Shown here one piece after another: positions 9,476 through 19,126 of a DNA stretch of 64,000 nucleotides. The stretch comes from Niabella sp. (GTDB lineage: Bacteria > Bacteroidota > Bacteroidia > Chitinophagales > Chitinophagaceae), in NCBI GenBank assembly GCA_017744715.1, contig JAGIAT010000003.1:62001-126000 (forward strand), in the 5' to 3' direction. Position 1 is the first letter of the stretch, and the number at the start of each line of letters is the position of its first letter. The notes beneath the pieces are model-generated. The model ran no database searches. It saw only the letters and a list, made by a program, of their open reading frames with translations, and had not been told where the DNA came from. The position numbers were made by a program, and so were the translations under genes.

Positions 9476-10177
9476 TTATTGTTTCAGCCGGTCCTTAAAC
9501 ACTTCCCGGAATTTATCCCGCTTGGGTTTTATTACCATACGGCAGTAAGGAACTTCGGGATTATTTACGTAATAATCCTGGTGTACGGCCTCTGCCCTGT
9601 AAAAAACAGAAAAGGGTTCTACCGCCGTTACAATAGGGAGAGGATATGCCTTTTCTTCATTGAGACGTTTAATGTAATAGGCGGCCAGCGTACGCTGCAT
9701 GCTATTATGATAAAAAACAGCCGAACGGTACTGCGTGCCTGCATCATTTCCCTGCCGGTTTAAGGTGGTGGGATCGTGCGCCACAAAAAAAGCGGCCAAA
9801 AGCGCATCATACGAAATGCGCCGGGGATCATAAATAATATTGCAGGCTTCTGCATGGCCCGTAGTACCACCGGATACGCTGTGGTAGCCCGGGTTTGTGG
9901 TATGCCCGCCCGTATACCCCGATACTACGTCCAGCACCCCGTCGAGCTGCCGGAACTGCTCCTCCACACACCAGAAACATCCCGCAGCAAAAGTGGCCGT
10001 ATCCCGGATAGCCGCGTCCCTGCTGTTACCGGAAGCCATGGCCTTGCTGTGCATCATTTGCTGCAATGTTTTTGAATGCGGTGCCGGCAACCCCTGCTGT
10101 CCGCAGGAAAACTGCGTCAGCAACAGCAACAACATGCAGCTGAAGATCCCGCTCTTTAAAATATAGATACTTTGCAT
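9476..10177 (-). CDS. msrA: Peptide-methionine (S)-S-oxide reductase MsrA, exported lipoprotein
   Basis: A 233-residue protein. The signal LLLLLTQFSCGQQG contains a lipobox, so it is probably anchored in the envelope. The catalytic motif GCFWCVEEQF follows at about residue 70, then GYTGGHTTNPGYHSVSGGTTGHAE and the conserved FFVAHDPTTLNRQGNDAGTQYRS. An ATG further upstream (10237) would place a non-signal sequence first and overlap the preceding gene. The ATG at 10177 is 10 bases after the peroxiredoxin-like stop and exposes the signal peptide, so it is chosen. It is co-transcribed with that gene and with msrB, as expected for an envelope oxidative-repair operon. Confidence 0.93.
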   Translation of the reverse strand: MQSIYILKSGIFSCMLLLLLTQFSCGQQGLPAPHSKTLQQMMHSKAMASGNSRDAAIRDTATFAAGCFWCVEEQFRQLDGVLDVVSGYTGGHTTNPGYHSVSGGTTGHAEACNIIYDPRRISYDALLAAFFVAHDPTTLNRQGNDAGTQYRSAVFYHNSMQRTLAAYYIKRLNEEKAYPLPIVTAVEPFSVFYRAEAVHQDYYVNNPEVPYCRMVIKPKRDKFREVFKDRLKQ

Positions 10178-10187
10178 TTTTATTCGT

Positions 10188-10919
10188 TTAAAGTTCCGCA
10201 TAAAGCGCGTTGGCTGCAGCCAGCAACAGGGCGGCACGGATACGCTGTTTAAAATCAGGATTGATGTATTCGAAACGGATCACCCCTTTCCGGTCCAGGA
10301 TAAATACAGACGGAACCGGTAAAAGAAAATTGTTGTTCTTTCCACCGGTACTTTTTGAAAGCAGACCGGTATACTGCTTCGGAGCCCGGTAGGCAATTCC
10401 AAATTTCCGGGCGGTTGCCACATCGGCATCGGACAATAAGGTATAGTTAAGCTGTTTTTCTTCAGCAGTACTTTTTAGCAAACCCGGCCGATCCGTGCTG
10501 ATGGCGATCACCTGGAATCCTTTTTTAACCAGGGTACCGTTAATCGCCTGCAGGTCTGAAAGCTGCCGGTTGCAAAAAGGGCACCAACCACCGCGGTAAA
10601 AGATCAGTACCGTCGGTTTTGCGGCAATGGCTTTGTTCAGATCCAGCAGGTTCCCCTCCTTGTCCGGGAGTATTATTGGAGGAATGGGCTCGCCGATCAG
10701 CAGGGGACTGATATCCTCTGGTAGTTCCGGAGGACGATCTGCCATCGTCTTGTGTGATATGGGTTCCTGTGCCACCCCGCCAAATGGCAAACATGCCAGT
10801 AACCATACCCATAAAAGGATTGCCGGGAGGTTCAGCCACCAGTCTGCTCCAACGACGGGATGTGTCACCACTTCCCCTTTACGAAGCACCGGGTTCAATG
10901 ATCGTTTGTACAGATGCAT
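10188..10919 (-). CDS. Membrane-anchored peroxiredoxin-like (AhpC/TSA-type) protein
   Basis: A 243-residue protein with one N-terminal membrane segment (about residues 27-50) and a thioredoxin-fold domain outside the cytoplasm. IGEPIPPIILPDKEGNLLDL begins the domain. YRGGWCPFCNRQLSDLQ carries the CxxC active site (about residue 113), and a long strand with FQVIAISTDRP follows. The RGGWCPFCN motif belongs to the peroxiredoxin-like family that reduces peroxides or disulfides. It lies 9 bases after the spondin-domain gene and 10 bases before msrA, so it probably removes peroxide or supplies thiol reduction to the methionine sulfoxide reductases. The partner reductant is not visible here. Confidence 0.85.
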   Translation of the reverse strand: MHLYKRSLNPVLRKGEVVTHPVVGADWWLNLPAILLWVWLLACLPFGGVAQEPISHKTMADRPPELPEDISPLLIGEPIPPIILPDKEGNLLDLNKAIAAKPTVLIFYRGGWCPFCNRQLSDLQAINGTLVKKGFQVIAISTDRPGLLKSTAEEKQLNYTLLSDADVATARKFGIAYRAPKQYTGLLSKSTGGKNNNFLLPVPSVFILDRKGVIRFEYINPDFKQRIRAALLLAAANALYAEL

Positions 10920-10928
10920 AACACCGTT

Positions 10929-12227
10929 TTATTGTAAGGTTACTTTAATCATTTTTGTAATTGCAGGCAACGTATTGTAGGCATTGGGATTGGGCACCGC
11001 TTCGATCGCCCTGCTTTCCTCTAAAGGCGTTCCGGCCAGGTTGGCCTGGGTTACACCTGCACCCGGATATTGACTCACCGCCGTACCATTATCAAACAAT
11101 CCCATGAATGCAGATACATCGCCCGTTTGAGACCCGTCGATATCATTGCCGGTAGTAGCAAAAAACCAGTCATTGGAAAAACCATACATCGTTGCAACTG
11201 CGATCCGGTCGCCGGCCTGCAACGAAAGCTGCTGCGATACCTTGCCTCCGGCGGCTCCGCCGATCATTGGAAGCAACACGGTATTGGTTACATCTTTTAG
11301 TACATATACGCTTTTGACACCGGGTTTGGTTTTCAGCGCCGCTGCCAGTATATCCGCATTTCCTTTCTGGGCAAGATCTTTCAAGCCTTCTCCCCGGTCC
11401 TTTTCCCCGGTTTTATAAAAAGGATTGGCCCCGCCGTTGTACACCACCACCAACACCGGAGACAGGGGTGTGAAAATACCGGTTTGACTGGTAAGATACT
11501 GGTTCAGCAGGGTAACATCTCCCATCTCTGCAATATTGGTAAGTCCGTTCACGGAAGGTTTACCTGCTGAGTAAATGGGCTCCTGCAATAAGAGGTTCCC
11601 TCCTGCTACATAGGAAACGGCCCATACGCCGGGACTGAACGGTGTTTCATTGGCGGTACCGCCTGATATATTCTTAAGGGTAAGGGTAAACCGGGAGTTT
11701 CCATTATAGCTCAGCGTAGCCTGCATCAGCTGTGACGCCGGCAGGTAGCTGTTGCCAAAATCATCCATACCACTGACCACCCTGATGCTTTTTGGTGTTG
11801 CTTCCGCCACTCCCGGATGCATAACGGCAGCTCCGGGCGTTTGGTTTACCCGGGTTCCGTTATCCCATAGTTTTATTTGTGCCGATACATCACCGGCAAC
11901 AGGACTGCCGTCATCATTGTAAAGTTTAATACCGGGGTTCTCCGGAGCAAAGAACAGGTCGTTGCTCCATCCATACATGGTTGCAAATGTCAGGCGCTGG
12001 TTTTTGGCGGCATAAAAGGAAAAGGAAACCGATTGCCCGGGCAGTACCACCGGCGGCGTTCCATCTCCTTTAAACATTCCCGACTCCACCAGGGGCTTAC
12101 CGTCCAGCACATTTTCGATGGCAATGGTACGCGTTTGCATTTCCGGCATCTCATTCCCCTTATTGCAGGACGCCATTAACACCACTGCATAGGCAGCGGC
12201 AACGGACCGGATGATGTTCTTTTTCAT
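10929..12227 (-). CDS. Lipoprotein with two spondin-type domains
   Basis: A 432-residue lipoprotein (AYAVVLMASC, Cys21). It contains an internal duplication: TIAIENVLDGKPLVESG with RLTFATMYGWSNDLFFAPEN (about 35-100) is echoed by DRIAVATMYGFSNDWFFATTGND (about 345-370), each followed by an acidic D/N-rich stretch, GDVSAQIKLWDNGT and GDVSAFMGLFDNGT, then a Q-x-PGA segment. This matches bacterial spondin_N-domain proteins, whose Asp/Asn-rich loops may bind metal ions. It is the first gene of the Prx-MsrA-MsrB operon, with spacings of 9, 10 and 24 bases. A role in protecting the envelope from oxidants is suggested by context; the molecular function of bacterial spondin domains is not known to me. 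Confidence 0.8.
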   Translation of the reverse strand: MKKNIIRSVAAAYAVVLMASCNKGNEMPEMQTRTIAIENVLDGKPLVESGMFKGDGTPPVVLPGQSVSFSFYAAKNQRLTFATMYGWSNDLFFAPENPGIKLYNDDGSPVAGDVSAQIKLWDNGTRVNQTPGAAVMHPGVAEATPKSIRVVSGMDDFGNSYLPASQLMQATLSYNGNSRFTLTLKNISGGTANETPFSPGVWAVSYVAGGNLLLQEPIYSAGKPSVNGLTNIAEMGDVTLLNQYLTSQTGIFTPLSPVLVVVYNGGANPFYKTGEKDRGEGLKDLAQKGNADILAAALKTKPGVKSVYVLKDVTNTVLLPMIGGAAGGKVSQQLSLQAGDRIAVATMYGFSNDWFFATTGNDIDGSQTGDVSAFMGLFDNGTAVSQYPGAGVTQANLAGTPLEESRAIEAVPNPNAYNTLPAITKMIKVTLQ

Positions 12228-12291
12228 GTGTGATTTATTTTAGGATACAAAAGAACCCAAACAAGATCCCAAACCCGTAACGGAGTTATAA

Positions 12292-12299
12292 CAAAAGTA
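12292..12299 (-). promoter_or_regulatory. Candidate -7 box of the spondin/Prx/Msr operon
   Basis: On the minus strand the sequence TACTTTTG fits the Bacteroidota -7 consensus TAnnTTTG and lies about 65 bases upstream of the spondin start codon. No exact TTTG was found at the -33 position. The response regulator reads the other way from 12468, so this region is a shared divergent promoter. Confidence 0.45.
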
Positions 12300-12467
12300 T
12301 CACAGCCGCATTTTGAACCGCTTTTTCCTGAAATTTGCATAACAGCACCGGAGTGCTACGCTTCAGGCAGCAGCGCGGCACCCGTTCCGAAGCGTAACAT
12401 CCTTATTCCATACAAGGGTTGTGGCACGCATTCTCCGGTGGCTGATAAACAATCAGTATTCAACAGC

Positions 12468-13172
12468 ATGCAAAAAGTACTCATTCTTGAAGACGACCCC
12501 GAACTGGTAGAACTGCTCGAGATCCACTTAAAAGACCTCGGTTGCGATATCACTTCGGTAAGCAACGGGCAGGAAGGGTTGCAAACTGCAAAGGACCGCC
12601 GCTTTGACCTCATTATCCTGGACGTTATGCTTCCCGGTTTGAACGGTATGGAAGTATGCAGAAGGCTCCGGCAAACGGACCGGCATACGCCGATCCTGAT
12701 GCTTACCGCCCTGTCAGAAGAGATCGATAAGGTTATGGGATTGGAAACCGGCGCCGACGATTACCTTACCAAGCCCTTCAGTATACGCGAATTCATTGCC
12801 CGTGTAAAAGTAATTTTCAGGCGGAATGAAGAATATGCACCTCCGGATATTGCGCCCACCCTGCCTGCTGTAATCCGGTTCGACGAGCTTGTGATTGATC
12901 TCGACAAACGCAAGGTTACGCTCAACGAACTCCGGGTGGATCTTTCACCAAAAGAATTTGAGCTGCTGGTATTGCTGGCCTCTAACCCCGGTAAGAGCTA
13001 TAGCCGCAAGCGATTGCTGAACCTGGTATGGGGCTACGATTTTGAAGGATATGAGCACACCGTAAACAGTCACATCAACCGCTTGCGGGGAAAGATAGAA
13101 GCGGATCTTTCCATGCCCAAATATATATTAACAACCTGGGGCGTTGGCTACCGGTTTAACGAAGAACGCTGA
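12468..13172 (+). CDS. OmpR/PhoB-type response regulator
   Basis: A 234-residue two-component regulator. The receiver domain (about 2-115) has the acidic pair LEDD, the phospho-acceptor Asp in LIILDVMLPG, the Thr in MLTALSE and the Lys in LTKPF. The C-terminal winged helix (about 135-232) contains LSPKEFELLVLLASNPGKSYSR and GYEHTVNSHINRLRGKIE, then GVGYRF, typical of OmpR/PhoB. The frame is open from 12438, but the ATG at 12468 begins MQKVLILEDD, the normal receiver start. The stop overlaps the kinase start by one base (TGATG), so both are translationally coupled. Confidence 0.93.
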   Translation: MQKVLILEDDPELVELLEIHLKDLGCDITSVSNGQEGLQTAKDRRFDLIILDVMLPGLNGMEVCRRLRQTDRHTPILMLTALSEEIDKVMGLETGADDYLTKPFSIREFIARVKVIFRRNEEYAPPDIAPTLPAVIRFDELVIDLDKRKVTLNELRVDLSPKEFELLVLLASNPGKSYSRKRLLNLVWGYDFEGYEHTVNSHINRLRGKIEADLSMPKYILTTWGVGYRFNEER

Positions 13173-14641
13173 TGAAAAAGGAAAAATCCATAAAGGGTAA
13201 TTGGCTGTTCTGGAAGATCGCTGCGGTGTTTACCGTTGTACTGGTCGTACTCGGCCTTGTATTTGTATTCATCGCCTCCCGGTTCTCCAGCACGTACTAT
13301 ACGGCAGCACATCAGCAGTTATATGGCGATATTGCCCAACACCTGGCCACCTTTACACAGCCCATTAAAAACGGGAAACCGGATACCACCGTTACGCACG
13401 ACATTATTCATTCTACAATGGTCGCCAATCCCAGCGTGGAAGTTTACCTGCTGGATACGGCAGGAAACATCACCGACTTTGTGGTACCCGATACCACGGT
13501 ACAGATCCGGAAGGTGAATATGCAGTCTGTTAAAAAATGGCTTGCGGGTAAAAACGGGGAGCGCCCCATGGGTGATAATCCGAAACAGCCCGGAGAACCG
13601 GCCATTTTTTCCGTTGCACCCATTACCGAAAATGGCCGGCTATCGGGGTATGTGTATGCCGTTTTGGCCAGCGAAAAGCAACGGGAAGTGTTAGCGGCAT
13701 TGAACAACCATTTATACCTCCGCCTGAGTAGTTCCATCTTTTTTGCCGCCCTGATCGTAGCCCTGATTGTGGGACTGATCACGTTCTTTCTGATAACGGG
13801 CAGCGTCCGGAAAACGGCTGCCGTAGTACAGCGCTTTAAAGAAGGGGATTATTCTGCCCGCATTGACGGAAACGCCAAAGGAGAATTGGGCGTGCTGGCT
13901 TCAACATTTAATGAAATGGCAGATGTGATTGTAAGCAATATTGATAAAATAACAGCTACGGATAAGTTCAGACAGGAACTTATTGCCAATGTATCACACG
14001 ATCTGCGCACGCCGTTATCGATTATGCAGGGATACATCGAAACCCTTACGATGAAAAAAGATGCGCTTTCCGATGCAGACACAGCCCGGTATTTGACCGT
14101 AATTCATACCAGTGCACAAAAGCTATCGGTGCTGGTAGAGCAGCTGTTTCAATACGCCAAACTGGAAGCCAACCTGGTAACACCGGAGAAAGAGCCCTTT
14201 TTCATCCAGGAACTGGCTTCCGATATCCTGATTGCTTACCAGCTGAAAGCTACCACCCGCTCAATCCGTTTAGACCTCGAATCGGCCCCGGGGCTGCCGG
14301 GCGTATTTGCAGATATTGCACTTACAGAACGGGTGTTTCAGAACCTGCTGGACAATGCCTTAAAATTCACACCGGACGGCGGCCATATCCGGATCATGCT
14401 GTCGGCCGTTGCAACAGGTGTAAAGGTACAGGTGGCCGATACCGGCATCGGCATTGCACCGGAAGACCAGGCCTTTGTTTTTGAGCGGTACAAGCAACTG
14501 GAAAAAGCATCCATACCCAAAAAGGGAATGGGCATCGGCCTGGCCATTGTAAAAAAAATACTGGAATTACATCATACCACGATCGACGTGATCAGCGAAC
14601 CCGGCAGGGGTACCACGTTCCGGTTCGTTATCCCCGGCTAA
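13172..14641 (+). CDS. Membrane sensor histidine kinase
   Basis: A 489-residue kinase. Membrane segment 1 is at about 12-33, a periplasmic sensor at about 34-180, and segment 2 at about 184-206. A HAMP linker follows (VRKTAAVVQRFKEGDYSARI), then the HisKA dimerisation domain with His near residue 275 (ANVSHDLRTPLS). The HATPase_c domain has LLDNALKFTP (N box), ADTGIGIAPEDQ (G1), ERYKQLEK, KGMGIGLAIVKKI (G2) and GRGTTFRFVIP at the end. It is complete and coupled to its regulator by a TGATG overlap. The signal is unknown. ClC and metal-ATPase genes follow on the same strand, which may or may not be targets. Confidence 0.92.
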   Translation: MKKEKSIKGNWLFWKIAAVFTVVLVVLGLVFVFIASRFSSTYYTAAHQQLYGDIAQHLATFTQPIKNGKPDTTVTHDIIHSTMVANPSVEVYLLDTAGNITDFVVPDTTVQIRKVNMQSVKKWLAGKNGERPMGDNPKQPGEPAIFSVAPITENGRLSGYVYAVLASEKQREVLAALNNHLYLRLSSSIFFAALIVALIVGLITFFLITGSVRKTAAVVQRFKEGDYSARIDGNAKGELGVLASTFNEMADVIVSNIDKITATDKFRQELIANVSHDLRTPLSIMQGYIETLTMKKDALSDADTARYLTVIHTSAQKLSVLVEQLFQYAKLEANLVTPEKEPFFIQELASDILIAYQLKATTRSIRLDLESAPGLPGVFADIALTERVFQNLLDNALKFTPDGGHIRIMLSAVATGVKVQVADTGIGIAPEDQAFVFERYKQLEKASIPKKGMGIGLAIVKKILELHHTTIDVISEPGRGTTFRFVIPG

Positions 14642-14766
14642 CAGGAGGCTGCGCGTTTCACGGATCTTTTTATACCGCCGACTTATGCAACAAAGTGCTA
14701 CCTTGCGCAACCCGGGCACCATATGCTTTTTATATCTTTGTGCAGCACACGGGCAATTCGTTACAG

Positions 14767-16611
14767 ATGAAAAAAAGCTACTTAAGAAAATATCATAGTT
14801 TTTTGCGGTTTAAACGGAATTTTACCCGGTACAGCATCCGGAAAGTCAAAGGCTACGAAGTCATTTTACACTGGTTAAAAAGCCGCATGAGCCGGACGCA
14901 GTTCCTTATTCTTTCCGGTATCCTGGTGGGAGTTACTTCCGGTTTGGCGGGTGTGGCTTTAAAATCGCTGGTGCATCATATTCATTACTTCATCACCCAT
15001 AAGATCCATTTTGAATACCAGATCCTGTTTTATATCATTTTCCCGTTCCTGGGTATTGTGCTAACCACCGCTATTGTGATCACTTTTTTCAAAGGCCAGT
15101 CCCGCAAAGGGATCGGAGCCATCCTGTACGAGATTGCACAAAATTCCAGCGTTGTTTCACCGGTTAAAATGTACTCGCAGGTAATTCAAAGTGCCGTTAC
15201 GGTAGGATTGGGCGGCTCCGCCGGTCTTGAAAGCCCGATAGCGGTTACCGGCGCTGCCATCGGATCCAACTACGCGCAAACCTATAAGCTCAATTATAAA
15301 GAGCGCACCCTGCTCCTGGCAGCCGGAGCTACGGCGGGTATTGCATCGGCCTTTAACGCACCCATTGCCGGTATTATGTTTGCTTTTGAGATATTGCTGA
15401 CGGGCGTGGTATTTACAGATTTTATTCCACTGGTGGTTGCAGCCGTGTGCGGCAGTCTTGTATCAAAGATCATATTGCAGGAAGATGCGTTATTCCGGTT
15501 CCATGCAAGAGAACCTTTTAATTACCTCAACACCGTGTACTACCTGGTACTGGGGCTGCTTACCGCGTTCTATGCCCGGTATTTCCTCCTCATCAGTCAA
15601 AAAGTTGAACACTGGTTTCAATGGATGAAGCTGTCTAAAATGCGGCGGGCAATGGTGGGCGGCGCATTGCTTTCGGTTCTTTGCGTATTACTGCCGCCAT
15701 TATTTGGAGAAGGATACGATACGATTAAAGCGTTCAGCAACGGGCAGGCGTCTGCCATCCTTCACAACAGCTTTTTCCGCTATTTTGATGTAACGCAGTG
15801 GACGGTGATCTTATTCCTCGCCCTGATCTGTATCCTCAAGGCCTTTGCCACCCCTTTTACCTTATTTGGCGGCGGAAACGGCGGAAACTTTGCGCCCTCC
15901 CTGTTTGCGGGCGGCACGTTGGGCTACCTGTTTGCGCTGCTTTGCAAACTGGCGGGGTTTGAGCAGGTACCCGAAACCAACCTGGTGCTGGCCGGCATGG
16001 CCGGGGTCATGAGCGGTGTATTGTATGCACCGCTTACCGCCATATTCCTGATTGCAGAGTCCAGCCTCGGGTACGATCTTTTTATACCGCTAATGATCGT
16101 ATCCGTGATTTCTTACCTGATCGCAAAGCGCTTCTCTCCCATATCGCCGGATCTTAAACCGCTTGCAGATGAGGGAAAGATCTTTACCAGGGCGCACGAT
16201 AAAAACCTGCTGTCCCTGCTTCATATTGCAGACCTCGTTGACAAACAGGCGCAGCGCCTTACGCCCGAAGCTTCATTGCATACATTGCTTGAACTCATTA
16301 AAACCGGTAATAAGAATATTTTTGCAATAGTTGATGCCTCGGGGCAGCTTTGCGGCATGCTTACACTAGACGATATCCGGCAGGTACTGTTTGCGCCCGA
16401 TCCCGGCTCCATAAAGATCGCCGCTCTTATGAAGCCGCCGCCTACCGTTATACATATCCATGCGAATATGCTTCAAACCATTAAGGCCTTCGATGAAACC
16501 GGAGCCTGGCAACTGCCGGTGGTTGACAACGATGAACGATTCATCGGCTTTATTTCCCAATCCGATATTCTTTTAAACTACCGTAAACTGATGCAAACCT
16601 ATTCGGAATAA
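14767..16611 (+). CDS. ClC-family chloride channel/transporter with CBS pair
   Basis: A 614-residue membrane protein with about ten hydrophobic segments over residues 40-450 and a C-terminal CBS pair (about 490-610, including SGQLCGMLTLDDIRQVLF and ERFIGFISQSDIL). Selectivity-filter segments are visible: GLGGSAGLESP with the gating Glu of the GxExP motif, and GGGNGGNFAPSLFAGG matching GxFxP. Such proteins move chloride with or without proton exchange, and CBS domains usually sense nucleotides. An ATG at 14695 adds 24 poorly conserved residues. The ATG at 14767 gives a basic N-terminus and is chosen. It is 125 bases after the kinase gene and 43 bases before the metal ATPase gene. Confidence 0.92.
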   Translation: MKKSYLRKYHSFLRFKRNFTRYSIRKVKGYEVILHWLKSRMSRTQFLILSGILVGVTSGLAGVALKSLVHHIHYFITHKIHFEYQILFYIIFPFLGIVLTTAIVITFFKGQSRKGIGAILYEIAQNSSVVSPVKMYSQVIQSAVTVGLGGSAGLESPIAVTGAAIGSNYAQTYKLNYKERTLLLAAGATAGIASAFNAPIAGIMFAFEILLTGVVFTDFIPLVVAAVCGSLVSKIILQEDALFRFHAREPFNYLNTVYYLVLGLLTAFYARYFLLISQKVEHWFQWMKLSKMRRAMVGGALLSVLCVLLPPLFGEGYDTIKAFSNGQASAILHNSFFRYFDVTQWTVILFLALICILKAFATPFTLFGGGNGGNFAPSLFAGGTLGYLFALLCKLAGFEQVPETNLVLAGMAGVMSGVLYAPLTAIFLIAESSLGYDLFIPLMIVSVISYLIAKRFSPISPDLKPLADEGKIFTRAHDKNLLSLLHIADLVDKQAQRLTPEASLHTLLELIKTGNKNIFAIVDASGQLCGMLTLDDIRQVLFAPDPGSIKIAALMKPPPTVIHIHANMLQTIKAFDETGAWQLPVVDNDERFIGFISQSDILLNYRKLMQTYSE

Positions 16612-16654
16612 CGCGGAGCCATTTTACCGGGATCACAATCTAAAAGTAATCAAC

Positions 16655-19126
16655 ATGGAAAAAACCAGGATCAATCTCAACCTCCTGCTGCCGGAAATCC
16701 CGGATGAGCGCGACCGCTGTGTAGCGCGGATCATCAGCGATCTTCAATACAAAAGAGGCATCGATAAGATACACGTCATTCCGGCCGGTGAAAACAAAAA
16801 AGCACAACTTTGTTTTCATTACAACCCTGCTGAAATTTCGCTGAACGAGGTTGAACAGATCGCCGAAAAAGCCGGCGCCGAAATGACCGAACGCTACGGG
16901 CATTTACTTATTAACACTACGGGCGTCCGCCATCCGCGCCATGCCCGGATCATTGAAGCTGCATTGAAAAAGCAGCAGGGCATACAATTTGCAGCAGTAT
17001 CGGGCACCGGGTTTATACAACTGGAATACCAAAAGGAAGCAACCACCACTGAGGCCATCCTTCAACAAATCAAAAAAGAAGGACTCAATATCCGTAGTGT
17101 AGACGATTTTCATACCCACCCACAAAAGACCGGGGATGCGGCGCATGAACACCATGAGCATGAGGCCGGGGCACATGAACACCAGCACGGTGGCATTTTC
17201 GGAGAAAAAACGGAATTGATCTTCGCGCTTATCTGCGGGGCCCTGCTGGGTGCCGGTTTTGGATTATCTTTTGTAAGCGGCATCTCGTCATATATTTCCG
17301 TTGGATGCTATATAGCCGCCTATTTTTTTGGCGGCTTCTACACCACCAAAGAAGCCATTGAAGGGATCCGTAAGGGCACATTTGAGATCGATTTCCTCAT
17401 GCTGGTGGCCGCCGTTGGGGCCGCAGTACTGGGGCAATGGGCAGAGGGCGCGTTATTGCTTTTCTTATTCAGCCTGGGGCATTCCCTGGAACACTATGCG
17501 ATGGGAAAAGCCAAAAAATCCATCTCGGCCCTGGCCAGCCTGGCACCTAAAACAGCCCTGGTAAAAACAGGCAATGATCTCAGCGAGGTGCCTGTCGATG
17601 CATTGAAACAAGGCGATATCATCGTAATAAAACCTAATTCGAAAATTGCGGCCGATGGAATTGTGATAAAAGGCAGCAGCAGCGTAAACCAGGCGCCCAT
17701 TACCGGCGAAAGCATCCCCGTGGATAAAATACCTGCTGAGCATCCGGATATCAACCCCGAACAGGCCGGCGGGCTGGAAGCACAATACAAGGTATTTGCA
17801 GGCTCCATCAACGGCGGCGCAACCCTCGAAGTAAAAGTAACCCGGATTGCGGCAGACAGTACCCTTGCGCGACTGATTAAACTGGTGAATGAAGCCCAGA
17901 CACAAAAATCGCCTACCCAGAACTTTACGGACAGGCTGGAAAAATACTATGTACCCTCGGTACTTATTTTGGTAGCGCTCCTGTTGTTGGCGTTCCTGGT
18001 TGTTGACGAACCCTTTAGCGCCAGTTTTTACCGGGCCATGGCCGTACTGGTTGCAGCCAGTCCCTGCGCATTGGCCATATCAACACCCAGCGCCGTGTTA
18101 AGCGGTGTGGCAAGAGCCGCAAGGAGCGGCGTATTGATCAAGGGCGGCAAGCCGTTGGAAGCGTTGGGCGCCCTTTCAGCCATTGCATTTGATAAGACCG
18201 GAACCCTCACCCGGGGCCGGCCAGCGCTTACCGGCGTATATCCGCTTAACGGGATGACGGAGGAGCAGTTGCTGGAAATTGTGATTGCCGTAGAGCAACT
18301 AAGCGATCATCCCCTGGCCGCGGCAATTGTAAAAGGCGGCATGGAACGGTTGCAAAGAGCGGTGCCTGCGGCAGCAAGTGTTACAGCCATCCAGGGCAGG
18401 GGCATCCAGGCCAGTTACAACGGTGCAGTGATCCTGGTAGGTAACAAAGAACTCTTCATCGAAAAAAACACGCCGCTTCCCGATGATTTAAACACCACTG
18501 CCGAATCATTGGAGGGCAAAGGGCATACCACCATGCTGGTACAACAGAACGGCGCGTTCATTGGTATGATCACCCTTATGGATATAGCACGGGAGGATGC
18601 AAAGGACACGCTTGCACAATTAACGCAGGCAGGCATTCGAAAAATGATCATGCTGACCGGCGATAATCAAAAAGTAGCGGAAGCCATCGCGAAGGAGATC
18701 GGCATTACTGAAGCCCGGGGCAACCTTTTGCCCGAGCAAAAAGTGGCCGCCATTGAAAACCTGCGGGCCACAGAGAACAGCATTGCTATGGTAGGCGACG
18801 GCGTAAACGACGCCCCGGCCATGGCGAAAAGTACCGTGGGTATTGCCATGGGCGCTGCGGGCAGTGACGTAGCCCTGGAAACAGCCGACATTGCCCTGAT
18901 GGGCGATCAACTGGGAAACCTCCCCTTTGCCATCGGGTTAAGCAAAAAAGCGCGGCGTATCATCCGGCAAAACCTGGTCTTAAGCCTTGGAATGGTGGTT
19001 GTACTTATACCGCTGACCATCCTGGGTATTGCAGACATCGGCCCCGCCGTCATCGGGCATGAAGGATCTACCCTGGTGGTGGTGTTCAATGCCTTGCGCT
19101 TACTGGGCTATAAAAAACAGGTATAA
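16655..19126 (+). CDS. P1B-type metal ATPase with SPC motif (P1B-4-like)
   Basis: An 823-residue heavy-metal translocating P-type ATPase. The N-terminal 150 residues form two HMA-like folds without CxxC, followed by a His-rich loop (about 152-178, with HEHHEHEAG and HEHQHGG). The actuator motif is TGES, the membrane metal motif is SPC (Ser467-Cys469 approximately, in VAASPCALAIS), the phosphorylation site is DKTGTLT (Asp near 512), then SDHPLA and GDGVNDAP. The last membrane helix has HEGST. SPC together with HEG(G/S)T is the signature of the P1B-4 subgroup, which exports Co2+, Fe2+ or Zn2+, rather than CPC-type Cu or Zn pumps. The His-rich loop may buffer the metal. No metal regulator gene is adjacent. 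Confidence 0.92.
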   Translation: MEKTRINLNLLLPEIPDERDRCVARIISDLQYKRGIDKIHVIPAGENKKAQLCFHYNPAEISLNEVEQIAEKAGAEMTERYGHLLINTTGVRHPRHARIIEAALKKQQGIQFAAVSGTGFIQLEYQKEATTTEAILQQIKKEGLNIRSVDDFHTHPQKTGDAAHEHHEHEAGAHEHQHGGIFGEKTELIFALICGALLGAGFGLSFVSGISSYISVGCYIAAYFFGGFYTTKEAIEGIRKGTFEIDFLMLVAAVGAAVLGQWAEGALLLFLFSLGHSLEHYAMGKAKKSISALASLAPKTALVKTGNDLSEVPVDALKQGDIIVIKPNSKIAADGIVIKGSSSVNQAPITGESIPVDKIPAEHPDINPEQAGGLEAQYKVFAGSINGGATLEVKVTRIAADSTLARLIKLVNEAQTQKSPTQNFTDRLEKYYVPSVLILVALLLLAFLVVDEPFSASFYRAMAVLVAASPCALAISTPSAVLSGVARAARSGVLIKGGKPLEALGALSAIAFDKTGTLTRGRPALTGVYPLNGMTEEQLLEIVIAVEQLSDHPLAAAIVKGGMERLQRAVPAAASVTAIQGRGIQASYNGAVILVGNKELFIEKNTPLPDDLNTTAESLEGKGHTTMLVQQNGAFIGMITLMDIAREDAKDTLAQLTQAGIRKMIMLTGDNQKVAEAIAKEIGITEARGNLLPEQKVAAIENLRATENSIAMVGDGVNDAPAMAKSTVGIAMGAAGSDVALETADIALMGDQLGNLPFAIGLSKKARRIIRQNLVLSLGMVVVLIPLTILGIADIGPAVIGHEGSTLVVVFNALRLLGYKKQV

